A stretch of 64,000 nucleotides of DNA from Harmonia axyridis (taxonomy: Eukaryota; Arthropoda; Insecta; Coleoptera; Coccinellidae). The stretch spans positions 12,400,001 to 12,464,000 of the forward strand of contig NC_059502.1 of NCBI RefSeq assembly GCF_914767665.1, read 5' to 3'. Positions within the stretch are counted from its first letter, which is position 1. Each line of letters starts with the position of its first letter. Of the stretch, positions 1-11,760 are shown piece by piece. The notes under the pieces were generated by a model. The model saw nothing but the letters and a program-made list of their open reading frames with translations. It was not told the origin of the DNA and ran no database searches. The translations under genes and the position numbers were made by a program.

Positions 1-472
1 GAATGTATATTATATTGAATGAAACATATTTATTCGAGTGATTTCCGATTGAATAAGCAATAAATATTAATTAAATATTTGGAATCCGATATTTTTCTTG
101 ATTGTCGAATTTATAATAAGCAGAATATTCATCATTTTCTGTATCTACCTGATGAAATCCAAGGTTTGGCAACTTTTGCTCTCCTACTGTCATCGGTTGT
201 TTCACTTCGTTTGGCAGCTTGAAGTTTGTTTTCTGAATTTGTGATATATTTAGGTATTTATTTCAATATATTTTGAGTTAATATGAAACGTTGATTCACT
301 ATGGGACATGAGAAGTCCGTTCTTTTTAGAGAAACTCGCGAATTGAGTGAAATATCATATCACTGATATGGTTTCATTTCCGCTCGCTTCATGTCAAATT
401 TGATAGTTCATGTTGGGGACAAAATGTGCTTACTGAAAATGAAATAAGCTCCCTCTATCTATGTTTATTAAT
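1..472 (+). mobile_element. THAP-like non-autonomous element, copy 1 (left end cut by window)
   Basis: The first of four long copies of one dispersed element, with homologues at 16153-16727, 23435-24020 and 61930-62476. The right end reads CTCCCTCTATCTATGTTTATTA, broken here as CTCCCTCTATC then TATGTTTATTA; it is the reverse complement of the left ends of the other copies, so the element has short terminal inverted repeats of about 20 bp. Near the right end, at about 300-365, a short reading frame starts MGH and corresponds to the MGHKKCVLCGE...SFH frame of the other copies. Here both cysteine codons are damaged (Cys to Ser and Cys to stop). Not an active gene. The left terminus lies outside the window. 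Confidence 0.7.
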
Positions 473-3064
473 CTGAGGTTTTTCCAAATTCCAAAATCAA
501 ATTTATAAAAAATCGAAATATATATCTCAAAAACGGTAAGTTTTGAGCATATAAAACTTGGAACAAACTTGGGTCCTTTCATTACAGGTAATTTGAAAAT
601 TAACTAAGAAACAGGGTGTTCTAAAGCAAAACACATATATTTGGTGTATTCACTTTGTTTGTACGCCCTTTGTTTTCCGAAACAACTATATATAAAATAA
701 TAATTCCAAGCTTTTTCAATATTTCATGTTAATTGCATTATTAGAATTAAAAAATTAAGGTAAAATGTCGAAAAACAAAAAATATTATGGGAAATTCTAT
801 TGGCAAACTATTTAATATGTTCACAATATTCTGTTGAATCAGTGAATCAATTAGGAAATTTTCTGGATTTGTGTGATACATCCCTACAGTAATTGACAAT
901 TTGAAATTATATTAAGGAGGGTATTTTCTAAATATTTCCGCTTATAATAATCCGATCCCAGTTTTCAAGTGAAAGAACCTCAATAAGCACCGATTTATCT
1001 ACATTTTGAGTAACTTAATTCCTCAAAGAGACTCAATCAGGAAACGTTTCCTCAATATCTACCTCCTATTGTATAATGAAATCTCCTGATATTCCCATTT
1101 ATCCTGGCGATATTGACAACGGAACTTTTCCATTAAGCCAATTTCTGTACCTTGATCGTAAGTGAGTTATCAATTTCTTAATACCTTCTTATTGAATTCG
1201 CCCCTCCGTTACTTCCCAGTTTGGAGTAATTGAGAAAGTATCAGACGGTCTATTTCCGGTTCATCTTCCTCCTTTTTCCAGCACGAAATTCGACAATGAT
1301 GTTCGTACAAATGGGGCCAATAAATCTTGAGAGATGTCCGGAATGTATTGAGAAGAGGTCGAATTTATAGTTAGAGGAAGATGGCCAATGTAAAAAGAGC
1401 ATTTCAATGGACGAGACAAAAAAGATTCAATCGAAGAAAAAAAATTTTTTTTAATGTTTAATGTATACAAAATAATATCTAGTTTTTCATCGGAATCTTT
1501 TGTTACCCTGACCTGACATTTTCATATAAACGATTTTTTTCACATCAGGCAGAGCACATTCTGATCTACATCCCGTTTCCGTTTGACCTGGTTTTTTTTG
1601 GGACATCCTGTATAAAAATAACAATTTTCATTGTCGTGCAGAATTTCATGCTGACAAATTCGTCAGAACTATTAAAAAAATTAGAAAGCATATCCAAAAA
1701 AAAATTGAAAAAAGTGCTGATGTTAAGTTGAGAGTTTTTGAACCCTCGATCATTCATGCGCCAATTGGACCTTGAAAACCAAATGATTGTATTATGTAGT
1801 GTGCAAGCTGTAGACTTTACTTCGGTGATTTTCTCATTCTTATTTCATAGAACAATGATTGTGAATCAGGTATGATAAAATTAAATTAGTTAATCAAACT
1901 GAAAAAAACTGTTTAATTGTTGTACCAAATGAAAATTCTCCTCAAAAATTCCTTCATTTTCAAGAACGAATCCACAGTGTTGAAAATGTGCCGTTATATA
2001 CTTAGAAATTGAAAATATTCACGAAAAAAGTAAATACAAAACGAAATTGTGAAGTCAAAGTAGACCGAGGAGTAGACAGCAAATTTCCTTCTCAATAAAA
2101 AACGGTAAAAAAAAAGAATTACCATTATAAAAGGAATTCATTCTCTCCAGAACTCGCAGTTTGAATCATTTCATTTCAATCCATTTAATTAAAACCTTGA
2201 CAAGGGAAAATGTAATAAATGTCGGCCTAGGTGCCTTCCGAAATTTCCCATTGAAAAACAAAATCAGATATTCCGGAACTGCCGCGAGTCATTATTTTCG
2301 CAGAAGAATGCAATTACTTCGTAGTTGCTGCAACTAAAAAGACAAAGGTTGAGATAGTGCTTCATTACAGGCAAAAGCCGCAGGAAACCATATAAAGCCG
2401 CTGTACAATCTTTCCGCTTCATATTGATTCCGGTCGAGGTATTTTTTGTTGGAAATTCATAATGTAATGAAATTGAAATTTGAGATAAAACACAAGTTTT
2501 ATAATTGCTATATTTTCACTAACATAAATATGCCGTTTACTTACCAACTTATTTTAAGTTCATCATCAAGCACTGAAGATTCTACGAATGGTGCAGAGTT
2601 TTTATTGGCGTATAATCGAATACCTATTGTCTATGCTCTTGTGATATTATAACTGATTCTATATTATTTATTGTTGTGGTATTCCGATTTGATTTGGAAA
2701 ACAATTAGCTACTTTTCCATTTATTTACGAGAGAGAAATTAACTTCTTTAGTTTTTATGATGGGGTAAAAAAGGATTTCGATTTATGTATGATATATTCG
2801 TGATATTTTCTCATATACTAAATTCTCTATAATTGTATGTTTGAACCCATTATTTGCACCTATTTTTCTTATAGTTTTTAAATTGCAAAACTCATTTTGA
2901 TCATGATCAACTACAAATTAGTAATGGCTAAAACTTGAGATAAAAGTTAAAAATCGGAGAAGACAAGAATCCACATTACTATCGATTGACCTCTATACTA
3001 TAGCATTAAAACATCAGTGAACGATGATAACTCAGGAATTTACCTGTTTTGATTGGCAGAAGGT
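473..3064. other. Intronic AT-rich DNA, no gene seen
   Basis: No recognisable coding domain on either strand. Short open frames at 1261-1470, 1566-1757 and 2446-2652 have low-complexity, AT-driven composition and no family resemblance. A fragment with the AGGGTGTTC motif common to insect miniature elements lies at about 610-690. A weak back-to-back splice motif (ATTACAG then GTAATT) occurs at 587/588. Confidence 0.5.
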
Positions 3065-3986
3065 TTACCCTGTGTCCGTAAAGTATGGAACAAATTCATT
3101 TTTAGCTAAACAGACCATTTTGAGAAAAAAATCCTGAAACACGTCGATTTTTTCTTTGATTTACCGTAATTTAAAATAATAATCTAATATACAGGGTGAA
3201 TTACTTTCGAGTAATGACGTCATCGTCATTTTTTTTTAATGGAACAATGGATCACCCCCATTTTGTCTCAATTTTCCGATTACTCTATCTGAGCTGATTC
3301 CAAAAATGTATCACATGTTGATTCCAATTGGTACAGGGTGGACAAAAATACAATAGTTTTGTGTGTGCTCATAAAGTAACGCGTAACATTCTTATTAGTT
3401 AAATTAACGATATTATCAAAAATACTTATTGTCTAGCGGCAATTGGTTTGAATGTAACACCCTGTAGTTTGTTACATTTTTAGATTAATAAAAATGAGCT
3501 GTTCCCAAACATATTTGGTACTTGTGGTCAGACAGAATATGAAAGATATTATTTCTTATTTTTATACATTTTTATTAATATAAAAATGTAACAAACTACA
3601 GGGTGTTACATTCAAACCAAATGCCGCTAGACAATAAGTATTTTTGATAATATTGTTATTTAACTAATGAGGAATGTTATGCGTTACTTAATGAGCACAC
3701 ACAAAACAATTGTATTTTTATCCACCCTGTACCAATTGGAATCAACATGTGATACATTTTTGGAATCAGCTCAGCTAGAGTAATCGGAAAATTGAGACAA
3801 AATGGGGGTGTTCCATTTAAAAAAAACGGTGACGTCATTACTCGAAAGTAATTCACCCTGTTTATAAGATTATTATTTTAAAATAAGGTTAATTAAAATA
3901 AAATATTGACGTGTTTCAGGATTATTTCTTAAAAGGGTCTGTTCAGCTAGAAATGAATTTGTTCCATACTTTACGGACATAGTGTA
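3065..3986. repeat. Long fold-back element, about 920 bp
   Basis: The arms 3065-3485 and 3590-3986 are reverse complements of each other over about 400 bp with scattered mismatches and small indels, separated by a unique loop of about 100 bp. The outer ends read TACCCTGTGTCCGTAAAG and its inverse CTTTACGGACATAGTGTA. Internal TACAGGGTG and CACCCTGTA motifs recur at symmetric positions, as in many insect Tc1/mariner-like miniature elements. It encodes no protein. A transcript through it would form a near-complete hairpin. Confidence 0.9.
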
Positions 3987-4510
3987 TAGGGCGTCCCAAC
4001 GAAAACTTGACAGAAACCAGTGCTAGATTTTTGTACATATATTCAAATTTCAAGCAGTGCTGCACTTTTAATTCCAGCGAAAAAGCTTCTGAAAAATTCC
4101 TAATTAATTTCGTATACAATTAAGGACCCATAGAAAATTATTTCAATTCAAAAGTTTTAATCTCCGGTCCGGCGCCAAACCGGATACGTCGGTGCCGTCC
4201 CGGCGCCGTCCTCTTGGTAAAATCGCGATCTGTGAGACAGCTTGGGGTGGATCAGTATGGAAAATCTGAACCCGAGTTTTTGCCGAAGCTAATTAGTGTC
4301 CATTTTCCAAGCCAATATGGCTTCTGTTGGGAAAATCGGGAAACCAACTTTTTTTTATCGGATTCATCTCCAGGTTGTAATTGAAATGGTTTTTATAGTT
4401 CGTTAATGGAATTTCGAAGTCTTTCATCTACTATAAAATTTTTTATGGAGGAATGCTAACAAATATCCCGTGAATAAATTGGAAGTTGAATTTTTGAGAT
4501 CTCGTCTCCG
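3987..4510. other. Intronic spacer with a short GC-rich patch
   Basis: Between two fold-back elements. A GC-rich patch at about 4160-4250 carries repeated GGCGCC-type words in otherwise AT-rich DNA. No open frame or known repeat was recognised. Confidence 0.4.
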
Positions 4511-4923
4511 AACAATTGACCATATTCACCGTCGCCATATTGTTGTGCGACAGTACCAACTACCCAGTGTTCCCAACGAAGAAATATTTAGTTAACTAGA
4601 AAAATTCCACAATATAAAGTTTATAAGTGAAGTTTATGTGTACCTTTTCTGGCTGCTACGCCAGATAGGCTTGTTTGGGACAATATTTCGCAAAAATTTC
4701 ACCTTTTGGAAATAAAAACATCAGTGAAAGGTGGTTTTATGAACAATTCAACTGTAGCTTCGTTCCATTTTTGGAAATAGTCAGTGGAAGAAAAATCTCT
4801 ATGGCTGATAGTAATTTTGATATTAGCGGTATTTTTCTAGTTAACTCAATATTTCTCCGTTGGGAACACTGGGTAGTTGGTATTGTCGCACAACAATATG
4901 GCGACGGTGAATATGGTCAATTC
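4511..4923. repeat. Fold-back miniature element, about 410 bp
   Basis: The arms 4511-4605 and 4831-4923 are inverted copies of about 93 bp. They share ATTGACCATATTCACC, CCATATTGTTGTGCGACA and TAGTTAACT in mirrored order. The loop of about 225 bp carries the 88-codon open frame 4675-4941, whose second half is just the right arm. I therefore do not treat that frame as a gene. Probably a non-autonomous DNA transposon; the parent family was not recognised. Confidence 0.85.
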
Positions 4924-5088
4924 GCTATACGTATCATTTAGTTCAAAATATCAAAACTGTATATTCGATCGAGATACATCCAGACGTAAAATGACAATTT
5001 GAAGCCTCGTGCAAAATTTCATGTCTAGCACATAAACAGAAGCATAGAAAATTTAAAAAAATTATTCAAAAAGTTACGTCATCAGAGT

Positions 5089-5270
5089 GTTCCTAAATAG
5101 TAGGTATAAAGGAAAATGAGAAATTCTGAATTCAAGAGAACAACCTAATTCGGGGTATCCCCAATTAGTAGGTATGAAGGAAAATGAGAAATTCTTTGGA
5201 TGATCAACAAAAAAAGTCCTATAAACATGAGCCTACAAACGCGTTGCTTTCGAGATATAGGGTGCTTCTT
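5089..5270 (+). repeat. Miniature-element arm of the GTGTTCCTAAAT family
   Basis: Starts GAGTGTTCCTAAATAG and continues through CCTATAAACATGAGCC to a GAGATATAGGGTG box. The same order of motifs is found at 17835-17950 and, as both arms of a fold-back, at 38437-39063. A segment of about 30 bp (AGTAGGTATAAAGG through GAGAAATTCT) is present twice here, at 5100 and 5168, indicating a local duplication. Confidence 0.6.
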
Positions 5271-5335
5271 GTAGTCCAACTTGTTGTGATCATAATATAT
5301 GATGATACCAGTTTATGCAATCTTCAATCCGTATT

Positions 5336-6253
5336 CTGGCGAATACGGTAGATGCAGAAGCAATTCGAAGCCCAATTCATGCAATTTTGCCATTGTCTCC
5401 ATTGATTTGTGACACGGTTCATTGTTTTGATGAAACAGCAACTTTTTTTCCTTCAAATGGGATACTTTTTCAACGATTTCATCCTTCAAACGATTCAATA
5501 ACACTATATAATAATCGCTGTTGATGGTCTGGCCCTTTTGGAGGTAATCAATGAATAGTATACCCTGCGCATCTCAGAATACTGATGCCATAATCTTGTC
5601 ATCTGACTGTTTTGTTTTTCCTCGCTTTGGATTCGGTTCATTGTGTGGAGTCCACTCAGCTAACTGTCGATTGGACTCCGGAGAGAAATGATGGGGCCAT
5701 GTTTCATCCATTGTCACATATCGACGTAAAAATTCAGGTTTATTGCACTTAAACACCTTCAAACACTGCTCAGAATCATTAATAGGTTATTGCTTTCGAT
5801 CGATTGTGAGCTCGCGCGGCACCCATTTTGCACAAAGCTCGATCAACTCAACTTAACGGTTAATTTTTCGTCGGTGACAGCCTCTTTCGGGCGTCCACTG
5901 CATACGCCTTCTTCGGTGCTCATTTCACCACGTTTAAACTCAGCATACCAATCAATGATGGTTGATATTCCTTGTGCCGAACTCGGAAACTCTTCATCAA
6001 GCCGAGATTTTGCTTCAACTGTATTTTTTCCCTTCAAAAAGCAATATGTTATCAGCACACGAATTTTTTTCCATATTTTCTCAAATAACAACAGTAGCTA
6101 CACTCACAACGCAATATCTCACAAACTAATGGTCGGACTGCTGTAAAATTTTGACCCGTATCGTTTGAAGGTTGGTACTAACTAAACATCATATGGATTT
6201 AATACTAGCACCGCCATCTCTGCATCAAACCGAGGACTTTCCAATTGCCCTAA
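5336..6253 (-). mobile_element. Mariner transposon remnant, truncated (copy A)
   Basis: Homologous to the more complete mariner at 57436-58724. On the minus strand the order is: the N-terminal helix-turn-helix region around 6090-5843 (KGKNTVEAKSRLDEEFP, then STIIDWYAEFKRGEMSTEE); the catalytic core around 5760-5574 (TMDETW, first Asp intact); then around 5500-5313 HQNNEPCHK, where the second catalytic Asp is Asn, and YSPEYG, where the sequence diverges before the third Asp. Compared with copy B it lacks about 120 bp between the GRPKEAVTDEK region and LCAKWVP, and roughly the last 250 bp. The right terminal repeat (AGGACTTTCCAATTGCCC) is present at about 6229-6252 and the left one is gone. The transposase would be inactive. 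Confidence 0.92.
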
Positions 6254-7003
6254 TAATCTCTCAACTCTTTTTCTTGTATCAATGATATCTCATTGTGCCA
6301 ACAAAAAAAAATCGAATTTCCCCTCAACTTCACAGGTTTGCAATTTCCAATGCATCTATTATTTCCATGGCTCCGAATTTCCACACGGAAAAACTTTAAC
6401 TCCATACATATCACCGAATACAATCGACGATAGAAGTGGTCGAAACTTGCGACATGTTTCCATTCGCTTCTAGGGAAAGAAAAAGGAAACACGGCGTTCG
6501 AAACTCGTCTTAACGACAGATGGAAAGATAGACAGACAAAGAAAGATAAATCCTGCAAGACACAGATTACGGGATCAGCGTCTGCTCCTGCAGAATACTG
6601 CTAAAAGATTAATGATGCCGCGCTTCAAGACATCTTGACATTGCAACTTCGAGAACAAACGCATCGTCCTGAGGGCGGTAGAAAAAATGCAATCTCAGGT
6701 CGAAACAGGTTAGTGAGTTCGTACGAAGTTGAAATGAACTATTTAACTTAGTGGCGCCAAGCCTTGGTTGTTAAGATCCGGATTTAGGTATTTTTAATAC
6801 CGATCCTTGTTGAATACAGGAAAATTGATATTTCAGTGTTTTTTGCAGTTATGAACTATGAGACCCTCAAGTTAGTCGTTTCACCTATATTTGAAAAATG
6901 GAATAATTTATATGACACAGATGAACCTTCCACAAATTTAAAGATAACCTCAATAAAAAACAATCCTTTCGATAGGTAATACTATTAATCTGCAGCTAAT
7001 ATA
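6254..7003. other. Intronic DNA, no gene seen
   Basis: No recognisable domain or repeat. The open frames at 6282-6473 and 6250-6558 lie over each other on opposite strands and show no family features. Confidence 0.4.
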
Positions 7004-7900
7004 TAGGGTGTTTTTTTCGAGGTATATAACTTCAAGTTGGCATTACTGTTCAAGATTGCGACCGATTTAACAGCTGTCAAGTGGTTTATTCTCAGTTTGG
7101 TTTGGCAATTCAGCATAAATAGACTCACGCCTGAACAACGCTTGCAAATAGTGCAATTTTATTTCGAACATAATGGTTCTGTGCGGAATACGTATCGCGC
7201 ACTACGTCTATTAGCGATGAAGTGCACTTCTGGTTGAATGGCAACGTCAACAAACAAAACTGCCGCATTTGGAGTGAAGCTAATCCTCAATTGTATGTCG
7301 AAACACCGTTACATCCAGAAAACCTGACTGTTTGGTGCGCTTTATGGGCTGGTGGAATCATTGGTCCGTACTTCTTCAAAAACGATGATGGCCAGAACGT
7401 TACAATCAATGGTGATCGATATAGAGCCATGATTACTAACTTTTTCATTCCTGAATTAAACAACCATAATGTCCAGGAGCTGTGGTTCCAACAAGACGGC
7501 CCAACATTTCACACAGCTCGTGCCACAATTGATTTATTGAAAGACACGTTTGGGACCGCCTAATTTCACGTTTTAGACCTGTGAATTGGCCTCCAAGATC
7601 TTTTGATTTAACACCGCTAGACTACTTTCTGTGGGGCTATGTGAAGTCATTGGTCTATGCGGATAAGCCATAAACCCTTGATCATTTGGAAGACAACATT
7701 CACCGTGTTATTGCCGATATACGGCCACAAATGTTGGAAAAAGTCATCGAAAATTGGACGTCCAGATTGAACTACATTCTAGCCAGCCATATGCCAGAAA
7801 TCATATTTAAAATGTAATGCCACAAGATTATCTTGCAGATAAATAAAATTCATATCAATCGAATAATCCATCATTATTTTATTGCAATTTAAAGTTCTAT
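7004..7900 (+). mobile_element. Tc1/mariner-superfamily element, rosa/DD41D-like, internally deleted
   Basis: The left end starts near 7004 with AGGGTGTTTTTTTCGAGG, like a terminal inverted repeat. The transposase begins RLTPEQRLQIVQFYFEHNGS (helix-turn-helix start). An internal deletion then joins it at about 7212 directly to SDEVHFW, which holds the first catalytic Asp. The core continues through TVWCALWAGGIIGPYFF and WFQQDGPTFHTAR (second Asp). A 1-bp deletion near 7553 shifts the frame, after which NWPPRSFDLTPLDYFLWGYV follows, with the third Asp in PLDYF. The coding end is near 7817 after EIIFKM. Spacing between the second and third Asp is about 41 residues, which suggests the rosa-type group. 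An in-frame stop follows YADKP. The right terminal repeat is too degraded to place exactly. Inactive. Confidence 0.9.
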
Positions 7901-9437
7901 AGCTTTACAATGCGTTTCTTGATTGATTTTTCAAAAAAAAAATTCATTATTTTTTAACGTCAACTTTTATACCTTTATCATATAAGGGGCGCATTCATAC
8001 ACTAGATATATTTGGAATTGTTTTTATTTCTGAAAATATTCGCTCACATAAATCGAATCAAAATCCAGTAGTTCATTTCAAGAAAAAAATTAAAAAAAAA
8101 CGAATATTGACAATTTCAGATAATTAGGCGAATCTATAGGCGAAAACCTACACATTTTAATAGATTCAATTTAGTTAATAGACCTTCCGAGATTATAATC
8201 AAAATCTTTCATCCCAAATATAATTACGCGAACATAATCATGTCCAATATATTAACAATACCGAATAGAGAATTATATAATTTATTATTCACATTGCACG
8301 ATATTATTGGTAATGAAATCCATTAGAGATCTTCATGTACAAGTATAATACTGATATTTGAAATTGATAATCTCATTTACGTATTAGTTCACTTGTTATT
8401 TCCGTTTATTAGTATTTCAAATTTACGCTACGATAGGTGTGAATATTTGAACATTGAAGGTACTATTTGATAGTTTTATTATTTTAAAGCATATATATAT
8501 TCTCCTATTTAACAAGACAATCTTCGAAAAGAAGACCACCCGGTTTCTACGTTATTGTAAAGTCTTCATCAAGAATATACAACGTACAGATCATACTCAA
8601 GTATAAACACAGACACAATAAGAACATTTCCAGTATACAAAACAATACCTACAGTACCTATTAGTTTTTATAGAAAAAAAATGAATCAAATGTAGCAACA
8701 ACTAATGTTTTTCCGACACTCTGAGTCTTTTTTTTTTTGTCATTAAGATGGAATTTACCATCGCAGTTCAGCTAGATTAGCATTAAGATTAATGAAATTC
8801 CCGAATTATAATTCAAAGCTATCTCGATGAAAGAACCATGTTTTCATCAATTTGTAAATTTATGCTTCCATATTCAAAATTCCCTTGTATGATATTCAGC
8901 AATGAATAAACTTCTATTAAAATAATTCACATGATGTCAAGGTCAAGGTAGCAGTTGGAAGCAAACCTAACCTAATCAATACCAGTGTTCTTTATTTTCC
9001 ACGACTTGTTACCGCGATAACTTAAATTGATTGTTCGTGTATAATGATAAGCTACCGATTTCTCGTTCCGTGATTGAAATAATAGTGATATTTCCTTCTC
9101 ATTTGAAAAGAAACGTTACAAATTGTATACAGACGTTTGTTTCAGCTGAATTTATGCATTGGTATCTTGGTTGGCTGTAATTGTGGTTGTCACATAGTAC
9201 TTTTCAGTTGAACCAGGTCAATTCATCCCTCCTTCACTGTTTAATTTGGTTAAAAATAGGTTCATATTTGTGCTTTTCGTGTTCCAGAATTCAGTTGACT
9301 TGTATTAACTACATGTCATCGAATATTACATTTTTTTTCAATTCTTGAAAAATAAGTGAGCTTTCCTTTCTCCTCAAGTCTTGAAAAGAATATAAATAAA
9401 CACATTTTTTTCATTATATCAATATTATTTCAATGAA
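7901..9437. other. AT-rich intronic DNA, no gene seen
   Basis: No open frame over 60 codons with family resemblance on either strand. Simple AT and poly-A/T tracts dominate. Nothing else was recognised. Confidence 0.5.
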
Positions 9438-10340
9438 TAACATATTATTATTATTATTTGTATTTGAACTGGGGTCGTTGTGGCTCGGTAAGCCTTCCGG
9501 GAACTGCGATCATGTAGATCTTTTGTTCTACTCATTCATGGAAACCCAAGGAGGTCGTGAATGGCGTTGATAAAACTGACAACGTCCTTAGGGGCCTTGA
9601 CCTTCACCTCTCAGCTTCCCCATATGAATGGTTCTCAGACCAACCAGCTCTGGACACTCGTATACCATGTGTTCAGCTGTTTCTGCTTTTGATCCACAGA
9701 GCCTGCGAATCCCATCTGCTGTCTTTCCCATATGACACAAATAATATTTGCACCAACAGTGCCGTGACAGCAGTCTCACCATCACCCGAAGCTCGGCTCG
9801 TGACCGATTCAAAAGCTTTTTGGCGTATGTAGATGAAATCATCACGAATTTCTTGGCCTGATGAGTCCAGAAATGTTTCTCCAGTTGGTCATCTTGTTAT
9901 TCAACTCCCATTGCTGGACCGCTGCCTTATATTGGTCTTTTCCTAGCCCACAGAAAGGCTAAGTCCAGCCTTGTGTGCAGGTGTGAACTTTGGTGCACTT
10001 TTTACAAATTCATCGGCTTTTTCATTTCCTTCAACACCACAGTGCCCTGGTACCCATAGTCGAGTCACCTTATTGCCTCTGGCCAGTTCCTTATGGTGTT
10101 ACGACACTCCCAGCTCAACAGAGACCCCTGGCAGTACGATCAGTTTTAGAGACGTTCAGATGGGCTTTATTTTGAGTGCACCAGTGCTGCACTGAATTGA
10201 AAGTTAATTGAGTTTGCTCAATACTCGAACTAAGATCTCCGCATCATCAACGAACAGCAAGAGGTCTAGATCATCAGGAACAGAAGAGGCCCCAGACTGC
10301 TTCCCTGGGGGACTCCTATGTTGACATATTGATCCTCAGA
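9438..10340 (-). mobile_element. LINE 3' fragment with RNase H, I-clade-like
   Basis: On the minus strand, the reverse-transcriptase motif VPQGSSLGPLLFL is read at about 10325-10285. A deletion follows, then the RNase H motif VTRLWVPGHCGVEGNEKADE at about 10071-10023, then a C-terminal zinc-knuckle-like segment at about 9760-9640 (GIRRLCGSKAETAEHMVYEC, with the first Cys of the usual CRLC replaced by Arg). Frameshifts and stops break it. The sequence ends at about 9440 in an (AAT)n run on its sense strand. RNase H plus a TAA-type tail points to the I group. It lies antisense to Lar. Confidence 0.85.
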
Positions 10341-10460
10341 CATAAAAACTTGTGAACATATGAAATTACACTTTCAAGCTCCGTGAAGAAAAAGCTGATC
10401 ATATCATCAGAACCACAAACAACACAAGAAGAATATTGAAATATGTTTTCGTAAGTAATT

Positions 10461-10662
10461 GCACAAGTGCATCAAAATTACCGATAATTTTGCATGACAA
10501 CGTGTTGTCATAAAAACTGCATGAGTTCATTTTCATTTTTGGAGAAAGAGCCCGACACCGAAGGTGGAGGGCTCTTTCTCCAAAAATGAAAATGACCGAA
10601 TGCAGTTTTTCAAAGAAAACACGCTGGAATGCGAAATTATCCGGTCATTTTGATGCACGAGT
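10461..10662. repeat. Fold-back miniature element, about 200 bp
   Basis: The arms 10461-10549 and 10568-10662 are inverted: TTCATTTTCATTTTTGGAG pairs with its complement after a loop of about 18 bp (CGACACCGAAGGTGGA), and GTGCATCAAAAT pairs with ATTTTGATGCAC at the outside. No coding content. Confidence 0.85.
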
Positions 10663-10824
10663 GTAATTCGGGGGAATATTTCCGGAATAAACTGTTACAT
10701 CACTTGTCAAACTGATGTAGAATGGAATTGCCATAGATTCGAACTGTGTAAGATGCATAGAAACTATGCATCTATGAACAGGACAATTATCGCAGTGCTG
10801 TTTCGCTTCCTACAATGCAATTAT

Positions 10825-10946
10825 CGCTGTAATTTTCGATAATTGTTCTCCATATACATAGAATTTTTGACAGGAGGGAAATATTCGCTGTAATTTTCGA
10901 TAATTGTTCTCCAGATACATAGAATTTTTGACAGGAGGGAAATATT
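10825..10946 (+). repeat. Tandem duplication of a 61-bp unit
   Basis: Two head-to-tail copies of a 61-bp unit (10825-10885 and 10886-10946), starting CGCTGTAATTTTCGATAATT and ending GGAGGGAAATATT. They differ at one position (CATATAC versus CAGATAC). The near-identity means the duplication is recent. Confidence 0.95.
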
Positions 10947-11688
10947 CAAGATTATTGCAGATGACTAAATTATTGTTGCCATAACAAGAATCCTCTCTTC
11001 GGGTGAGGGAAAAAGTAAAATTTAGACTGCCACCGGCAGAAAAATTGAATTTTCCAAACATCCTCTCTCTAAAAGTATAACATAGTTGTTTAGACTCTCG
11101 AAAACAAAATTTGTTTGCATAATCAAAATGCATTTAACATTCGATCTGAATGTGATCGAGAGAGCAGAAAACTACCCTTCTCTGCTTCACAGCGCTCGAA
11201 AAATTACCCCATTTAATCCCTCAACTCACAACCTTACCTGAAAAGAATAATAAATGAAAGTATTCTTAGTTGCTTACCTTCAACAAACACCGGCAAACGT
11301 GCTGTTTGTTAGGGGTAGTGAAGAGTTGATAAGCCAGCGAGCTTTGTTTTCCGAATTTACAACTCGAAAAGCTCGGTTCTGTTCTCAAGCCCTCGGAGTT
11401 CGTAGAATAACCCACCGAACAATTCATAATAGTGGTGAATGCAATGCGGAATAAATTACCGTGTTGTTTATACTGCCATTGTTCCCGACCAATCTGGGAT
11501 CTGTTATTTCACGCTGGTATTAATGTTTGACGTATGGGGAAAATTACAGTTACATTGTCACGGTTAACGACTTCACTGACGTCTGGAGGTTTATGGTGAA
11601 CACTTAAAAAAAATTGCAGATTTTATAGTTCATTTGCTAATAGAATATTTCAAATTATTTGAAGTTGGTTAACTGAATAGAAAAAAAA
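10947..11688. other. Intronic DNA, no gene seen
   Basis: No recognised domain. The 107-codon minus frame at 10810-11133 is partly the tandem duplication itself, and the 66-codon plus frame at 11254-11454 has no resemblance to a known family. Confidence 0.4.
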
Positions 11689-11755
11689 TCGGGACACAGT
11701 GGATTCGAACCCTGATCTTCTTCGTTACTTACCACTGATGCATCTCCGAAAGTAA
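11689..11755 (-). repeat. tRNA-derived relic (SINE head or tRNA pseudogene)
   Basis: On the minus strand a B-box-like GGGTTCGAATCC at about 11714-11702 is preceded by an A-box-like GCATCAGTGGTAAGTAAC at about 11741-11724 and followed by an oligo-T run (11688-11681). That spacing is typical of an RNA polymerase III internal promoter. Acceptor-stem pairing cannot be drawn, so it is not an intact tRNA gene. It abuts the fold-back element at 11761. Confidence 0.55.
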
Positions 11756-11760
11756 GTGCG

